A stretch of DNA of 64,000 nt from Metopolophium dirhodum (Eukaryota; Arthropoda; Insecta; Hemiptera; Aphididae). Within the stretch, counting starts at the first letter, position 1. Each line of letters opens with the position of its first letter. Both the position numbers and the translations under genes were made by a program. Location: assembly GCF_019925205.1 (NCBI RefSeq), contig NC_083562.1, positions 29,636,001 through 29,700,000 of the forward strand, read 5' to 3'. This document shows positions 58,374 to 64,000 of the stretch, piece by piece. The notes under the pieces are model-generated. The model was given only the letters and a program-made list of their open reading frames with translations. It was not told the DNA's origin and searched no databases.

Positions 58374-59575
58374 CTAGATTCATTATTTTGATCATACAGC
58401 AATCGACATGTACATCAGTTGTGATATATGATTCATGGTATACTGCAAAATACATATTATATTAGCTCGGAAAAAGCTCTCGAATATTTTTCCAACACTA
58501 TAAATGGATGGAAGATTTTTTCGTTAGTAAAACCCATAAAACAATAGACACTGGTGCGTATTGAGAGTATACGTATTTTCAATAACTCGAATCTCAAGGG
58601 AATAAAAATAAATTTGATTTGTGTATTTTTCGTGATATACGATATACCTCAAACACTTTCAAAGGGTAAGAAAAAAAATTCGATTTATCGACACTCGACT
58701 GTAATTGTATTATAAATTGATTTTAAGTATAAATACCTATGCATATAAAATATCATTTATGATTTACATAAAAATTAAATATAGAATAAAAACACGTGCC
58801 GACTAAAAATTGTATTTACAATCTACACCACTGCAGGTTGAGATTAATATACATTGTCAATGTTCTCCAACGCACCAAAACTGTCATGTATCACACAAAC
58901 AAGATCACCTCATCCATTTTTAAGGCAGAATCTTGTACGTGTAAAGTAAACTAGCAAACGCCAGAAAGTAAGGTCAAAGATTCGACGTACCATAGCCGAC
59001 AGTGGATCCAAAAACCCTGTAATAACGAGTCACAAGCTCTCACGTCGTAGTCTGAAATATATATTGAAAACCTGTCTATGACGACCTTGCAGGCGCTTAT
59101 GGGATATTATATTACTTGCATAATAACTTATTGTGATATATATATTTCCCTGGCAAGTGAATATTTATCGATACCACGTTATTTGTATATATTTAACTCC
59201 AGGGACTGGAACCGAATGTAAATGCAGCATTGAAACCGGAACCTAAAAGCTTATATGAAACAAATATCGAGTTAAACGGTGGTTATTCATTTTGTTCTAT
59301 GACCACCGCTATATACTGATATAAAAGTACTTATACCTACATTGGATATATTATTATGTTTGTTTAGAGTTGATCCTGAAATCATAATTTTTTTTTTTAT
59401 TAGAACAAACGAATATATTATACAATTTGTGATAATAATTTATACAATAGGTATATGAGGGGGGATACGTGTATACAGGACTGGATGGCTTGATTGAAGA
59501 GGAAATCGAACGACCCTACTTCATATTATTCTAGATTACTTTATTTTTATTTATTTAGTTTGTTGTTGTTTTTTT
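58374..59575. other. Non-coding stretch
   Basis: Near 58,560-58,710 two words, ATAACTCGAATCTCAAGGGA and ATTCGATTTATCGACACTCG, recall pogo-type ends but are too weak to call. Otherwise no gene is supported. Confidence 0.45.
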
Positions 59576-59790
59576 TTAATTTCGATTTGAATTGTTGGAT
59601 ATGTGTTCTAGAAATAGTTTACAATATTGTGGGAGGCTGGTTGGAATTTTGAGGTCAGAGTGTAGGGAGAGATTGCTGACGTACCAGGGGGCATTTGTAA
59701 TGAGGCGAAGGCAAATTGACTGGAACGATTGAAATTTTTTTATAATGGATGTTTTGACCATTCAGCTGGCAATTTATATTTATATTTCAC
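59576..59790 (-). pseudogene. Jockey ORF2 fragment, minus strand
   Basis: On the minus strand the frame reads KKFQSFQSICLRLITNAPW then YVSNLSLHSDLKIP, nearly identical to residues of the intact ORF2 (KFQAFQSICLRLLTNAPWYV TNLTLHSDLKIP). A short deletion follows (LPQYCKLF for LASLYYKLF) and the last part of the protein is missing. An A-rich stretch (59,536-59,575 on the minus strand) follows instead of the normal 3' UTR. It is closer to the intact copy than the 42.5-kb fragment is, so it belongs to the same or a sister family. Confidence 0.85.
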
Positions 59791-59984
59791 TTTGATGTTG
59801 GCTAATAGGTAATATCATTGAGTATAATATGTTGTACAATATAATATACTCAATGGTAAATGGTAGTAGGTATATAATAATACGCTCTTGAAAACTACTG
59901 AGAATTTTCCATTTTTATCTCAAAAATATAAACTAAAACAATCATAATTTTAAGAACTATACATTTATTCCTCTGTTAACCTAC

Positions 59985-60180
59985 TATATCGCTTGGCCAC
60001 CGATTGTATACAATTTATCAGCCCGCCATCAAGCAACTGCGGCGTATTGCGTCCGTCGTGTATAGCTGCTCCGATATAAACCAATGCATTTTTAACTCTA
60101 TGGAAAACGCTGCAGAGGAATACGCGGCGGCGGTATACGCCCTGTATAACCCCGGCCTTGCGTAGTTAAGTCAGCAGTCT
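59985..60180. other. GC-rich island open on both strands
   Basis: About 190 bases, clearly richer in G and C than the flanks (GGCGGCGGTATACGCC near 60,128). The plus strand is open for about 60 codons ending in MENAAEEYAAAVYALYNPGL and a stop, and the minus strand is open for about 50 codons. Palindromic GTATAC words occur at both ends and in the middle. It may be a fragment of a dispersed repeat or an exon. There is no evidence for either beyond composition. Confidence 0.3.
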
Positions 60181-61429
60181 TCGTCATATTCTAAAATCTA
60201 AAATTTCAATACTCATCATCGATATTTCTCTGTATTTCTGATTGATATCTTACGTATAGGTTAGTATCGTTAACTAGCCTAGTATAGGATCTATTAATTA
60301 TGGAAAAAGGATAAACTATACTACTTATAATATTTTTAATTATATTCCATTATATTTAAATCATGTTAATATGTTGTCGACTCGTCATTATATTGTAGTC
60401 ATGTATAATTTAAAGAGGGTATGTTTTACTATCTGATCAACGTTATTAGCTTATTAAAAAAAAAAAATAAAGAGTTACTTCCCAAAATATTTTATACTGG
60501 CGTTCAATTTTTATAAGAAAAATATATGATTAAAATAAATAAAATATGTGTCATTTAATATAATTTCTGATCTTTATAAAACTGACTTATTCTTGTACGT
60601 GTAATTATGATACATTAATATAATTATTAGCTATGCTACTATAAATCGTAAACAATTTATTATAATATATATTCAACATTTTTGAAGCGGTATATAAAAA
60701 ACATCACACCAACTAGTAATACAACACTACGGTCAACCCGGTGGAGAGAGGGACAATACATACCTTACGAGGCACAGTGGTTGGAAATCCAATTTTAGGC
60801 AGACAAAATATTTTATTTAAAATATCTGTTCCCGATGTTGTTTAGTTTAAATTAAAATACTTTTAAAGTTTTAAATTTTTTCACAATGTACTAGGATAAA
60901 AGAAATGTAATTTGCATTATTAAAATTATTACAATACTGTATTATAATATCATAATTCATAATCATAATCGATTTCAAACTTTGGGTCCGTCCAGTGCCT
61001 AACACAATATCCAGTAAACTAAAATTGTATTTTATTGATGCGTATGGCATATATTCGAAACTCCAAATGTAGGTACCTACCTATATTCTAAAAAAAAATC
61101 TATTCCTCTTCTAAACAAAAACCAAAAATTGAAAAACAAAATATTTTATTTAGTACCTAACCTATTGGTATAGTCATTGCTAAGAATAATGATAACTTCC
61201 AATTTTCCATTGAATAAAAATTGGTAAAAATAATGTTTTAAAAAACCAACAGAATTAATATTAGATTATATACTAAATAACTCACATGCCTAATATTATT
61301 ATACTAAATTATTTCACCACATACCCAATACTTGTAATTAATTTGAATTATAACGTTCATTGTTTATCTCTTTTAGTTTTTACAATAGAAATATGTCATT
61401 TATAAGTTATATAACAATAACAGACTTAT
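60181..61429. other. Non-coding stretch
   Basis: AT-rich, with no supported gene and no paired ends. Confidence 0.5.
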
Positions 61430-61800
61430 TTCCTGTTCAAATCGAATGCTGAATCAAGCCCCTCCATTGGTTTCCTTATAGAGGCTTGTTTCCAAGTAAA
61501 CCAACATTGCTTGTCTATTCCGAATATTGCTTGCGGTACATTATTTTTTATCAAATTGAAGTCATTTAAAAATATTTGGAATATTGTGACATAGCAAATT
61601 TTATACTTAATTTTGCAGCTCAATTATTTTGTATATTGCATATTTTCATGTACCTATGGAAACGATCCGTACATAGATTTATAATTTTAGAGGTCCTCAT
61701 TGCAGCGAATACTTGTATTAATCTGTACAATCTCGCAAATTTTTCTAAAGGCAATCGTTCGTGGATATCCTTGAAGTGCCAATTGATCTAAACAAGTTTC
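61430..61800 (-). other. Overlapping open frames, possible worn coding sequence
   Basis: On the minus strand one frame (from about 61,788) reads WHFKDIHERLPLEKFARLYR then LIQVFAAMRTSKIINLCTDR and stops near 61,622. A second, shifted frame reads FLNDFNLIKNNVPQAIFGID then KQCWFTWKQASIRKPMEGLD and stops at 61,426. Both have balanced, protein-like composition and adjoin each other, as expected of a decayed coding segment with a frameshift. No family is recognised. The plus-strand frame over the same DNA is hydrophobic and equally unassigned. Confidence 0.3.
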
Positions 61801-62159
61801 GTTTTATTAATTTAAATATTCACGTTTTATCATATAATTTTGTCCACACCGTATGTTACAAATCATATTAACATGTTATATCGTGCATACATAATTATAA
61901 CTCAATCAATAAAAAAATAACACTTTATATACCGCTAATTAAAATTACTTGTTTTTCATAATGATTATTATTTTTAATGTAAGTATAAGATCCTGCTCAC
62001 CCTCAATTTTTCATTTATATATAAATGTATTCAAATTCTGATTGAATGCATGTCCTGTCATATACAAACTTCTATTTTTCAATTGAGAATCTCTATTTTT
62101 ACTATAAATTAATTAGTTGATTTTTTTTTTAATTTGGATGTACCTAATTCAAAATTCGA
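61801..62159. other. Non-coding spacer
   Basis: AT-rich, nothing recognised. Confidence 0.5.
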
Positions 62160-62300
62160 ACGAGTAATTTTTCAATTATTAAAATGTTTATACTATTGAT
62201 AATAATTCTTAAAAACAGATTTAAAAAAAATATAAAACAAATGTAATATTGGATCTAGTGTTTATTATACTCTAACAATTTTTACAAATTATAATGTTGA
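62160..62300 (+). repeat. Fragment of the 16.8-kb element family
   Basis: Shares CAATTATTAAAATGTTTATA, ATTGATAATAATTCTTAAAA and CAATTTTTACAAATTATAA-type blocks with 17,400-17,530. Both ends are missing. Confidence 0.5.
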
Positions 62301-62499
62301 TAGATAAATATAATTACCAGAATTCTCAACTCACCAAACCCCAAATCGTCCAAACACATTATCACCAAAAGTATGACAAAAAGATGGAACAAAAATATAA
62401 CTGGATATTTTAAACATATTCAGTTATATACCTAGGTGTATACAAATTAATTCAAATAACAATTTAGGTTAAAAAACATTTTATAATAATTAATAACTT

Positions 62500-62730
62500 A
62501 AACTAAAATACTAGAGACTGATAATTAACGTGTAATGTAAAAACATCATCATTTGTTGAAGAACCATCCAGTGACTTCATTTCAGCAGGACCGGCAGGTG
62601 TTATATAAATTTACATACAGGTTGTAAGCGTCCCATAGTTGTAATGTGCCATTACACCCTGTGATCTATATAGGCGATGCGCGATGGTTGGACGACATGG
62701 CTTCCACAGGGTAAAAGAGGTAGGGTATAA
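62500..62730. other. GC-richer island, coding status unclear
   Basis: The minus strand gives a 36-codon frame ending AEMKSLDGSSTNDDVFTLHV then NYQSLVF and a stop (62,510), while the plus strand gives VEEPSSDFISAGPAGVI and a stop. Either could be the end of a gene or a fragment of a retroelement. No motif decides it. The neighbouring 62,640-62,710 is also GC-richer. Confidence 0.25.
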
Positions 62731-64000
62731 TTTCTATGGTTTTGAGTTTCATACTCAATTAATTTAATAAAAATGTCTAGGTTATAAGGTATGAAGATTG
62801 TATAACATGTTACAACAACAACCAGAAAACTACACTATTTTGACAAAATCGCCCAAAATATAAATAAAAAATTCTCATTAAGTGGATTAATAATTTACAT
62901 TGAATTATTGGTAACATTGGAGCTTTCCGATTCTCGGTTCGAGTGCAACAAACATATCTACAGCTCCTTTTATTTTAATACTTAAATACAATAAAACTTT
63001 TTCATAATTAAATAATATTTGTTTTAATTAAATTTAAATTAAATTTTGATAGTTTAAGTGTTAAACTTAAAAATATATATATTAAAAATGATACAACAAC
63101 CAGACAACTCGAAGTTGATAAGTGATAACTATCAACTTTAGGAATTTAATTTCTGTAGTTGGAAACACAATTAAGGTTTTATCTTTAAGGATATATCTAT
63201 CATTCTATGGTGAGGGGCTATAAAAAATCCGAAAATATTGTAACCGACATAATTTCAGTCTATATAGTTATTGTATTTGTAGGATCGTACATGGAAGACA
63301 ATATCGTTCCTGTTTGATTTGTATTTTTCGCTTTAAATTTTATTTAAATACATTCAATTCTTTTCCTTTCAGAAATAAGTGTATATTTGTTGATGTCATA
63401 AACAGATGACATTGACTACAACAGTTATTGTGTTCACTGTAGCATATATAGGTGCCATTCGGTGGTGCAGAAATGAAATTGCAGCGTCCCTCTCAAACAA
63501 TTTCCTAAAGTGGCAAAAGTATAATATATTATTATTATTTTTATCGTCCCGCTCAAAAACTAACCAAATTTGAAATTACAATCCATATTTTTCTGGTGTG
63601 GTGCGATGTTTCCAATACAATTTACAGAACAAACACTATGATCGAACTAAATTATTTAGAATTTATCCCGATATATAGATGTTATTAATATAATTTTCAT
63701 TAAAATTTAACAATTTAAATACCTGACGATGATGTTTTGTTTTTGTTGGTGAAAGGGAGGGCTAAGTTTTTAAAATATGGTTAGTGTTTGCCATGAAATT
63801 ATTTGTATTTTTGAAATTTAACTATGTTTACGGTTAAAATAATTTAATTAGCAGAGCAATAATTCTGCTAACTTTTCATCTATCGTAAAATGCAAACTCG
63901 TTGATATGAGCCTCTATCAGAGACTTCAATGTTGTTTGCGAATTGCGAGTGAGTGATATTATATATATTATTATTATTATACACACTGCGCCTGTACTTC
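62731..64000. other. Non-coding stretch to the window end
   Basis: AT-rich with (ATT)n tracts near 63,525-63,542 and 63,958-63,982. No gene or paired ends. Confidence 0.5.

Noticed and set aside
58560..58710. Pogo-like words suggesting a MITE
   Set aside because: The two words do not pair as inverted ends over enough bases and no TA flank could be fixed.

Overview
The window is AT-rich eukaryotic nuclear DNA with almost no long open reading frames, abundant ATAATATTAT-type palindromes, (TTA)n tracts and the recurring TAGGTAGGTACC / GTAGGTA motif. Together with the transposon families present, this points to an aphid (Hemiptera, Aphididae). The species cannot be fixed from the sequence. I see no rRNA, tRNA, CRISPR or bacterial gene, and no exon set that can be assembled into a host protein. 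The window is best read as intergenic or long-intron DNA filled with transposable elements.

The centrepiece is at 48.3-55.5 kb, a three-layer nest. A decayed Mutator-like element (MULE) has long terminal inverted repeats near 48,303-48,550 and 55,282-55,518, with a further left-type copy at 49,788-49,893. Inside it lies a broken FLYWCH/MULE transposase N-terminus at 50,215-50,720. Into that remnant, at 50,722, a complete Jockey-clade non-LTR retrotransposon has inserted. It has a 13-bp target-site duplication, a 339-bp 5' UTR, ORF1 (PRE_C2HC plus three CCHC-like knuckles), ORF2 (endonuclease plus reverse transcriptase) overlapping ORF1 by 11 nt, and a poly(A) tail. Both ORFs are open from end to end, so the copy is young and may be mobile. 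Truncated relatives lie at 42.5 kb (+) and 59.6 kb (-).

The rest is a catalogue of mostly non-autonomous DNA transposons recognised by paired inverted ends. They include a foldback element (11.9 kb), TA-flanked MITEs (18.8 kb, 34.2 kb with a sibling at 7.2 kb), a piggyBac-like MITE with TTAA duplications (36.1 kb), a MITE with 35/37 matching ends (44.3 kb), a hAT-like MITE inserted in an older RTE/SINE-like repeat (29.7-30.9 kb), a TCTGAGCG-ended family with about eight copies, a family near 16.8, 46.6 and 62.2 kb, and a long-inverted-repeat element at 57.8 kb that encloses an unrecognised 70-codon frame. Two stop- or fragment-ridden hAT transposase C-termini lie at 19.6 and 37.8 kb, and two LINE 3' tails at 25.2 and 56.6 kb.

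Possible host signals are weak. A CpG-rich block at 29.1-29.5 kb ends on the minus strand in a consensus splice donor and could be a first exon with promoter. A similar plus-strand block is at 4.2-4.8 kb, and a possible minus-strand exon is at 45.5-45.6 kb. RNA-seq and a repeat-library search would be needed to decide these.
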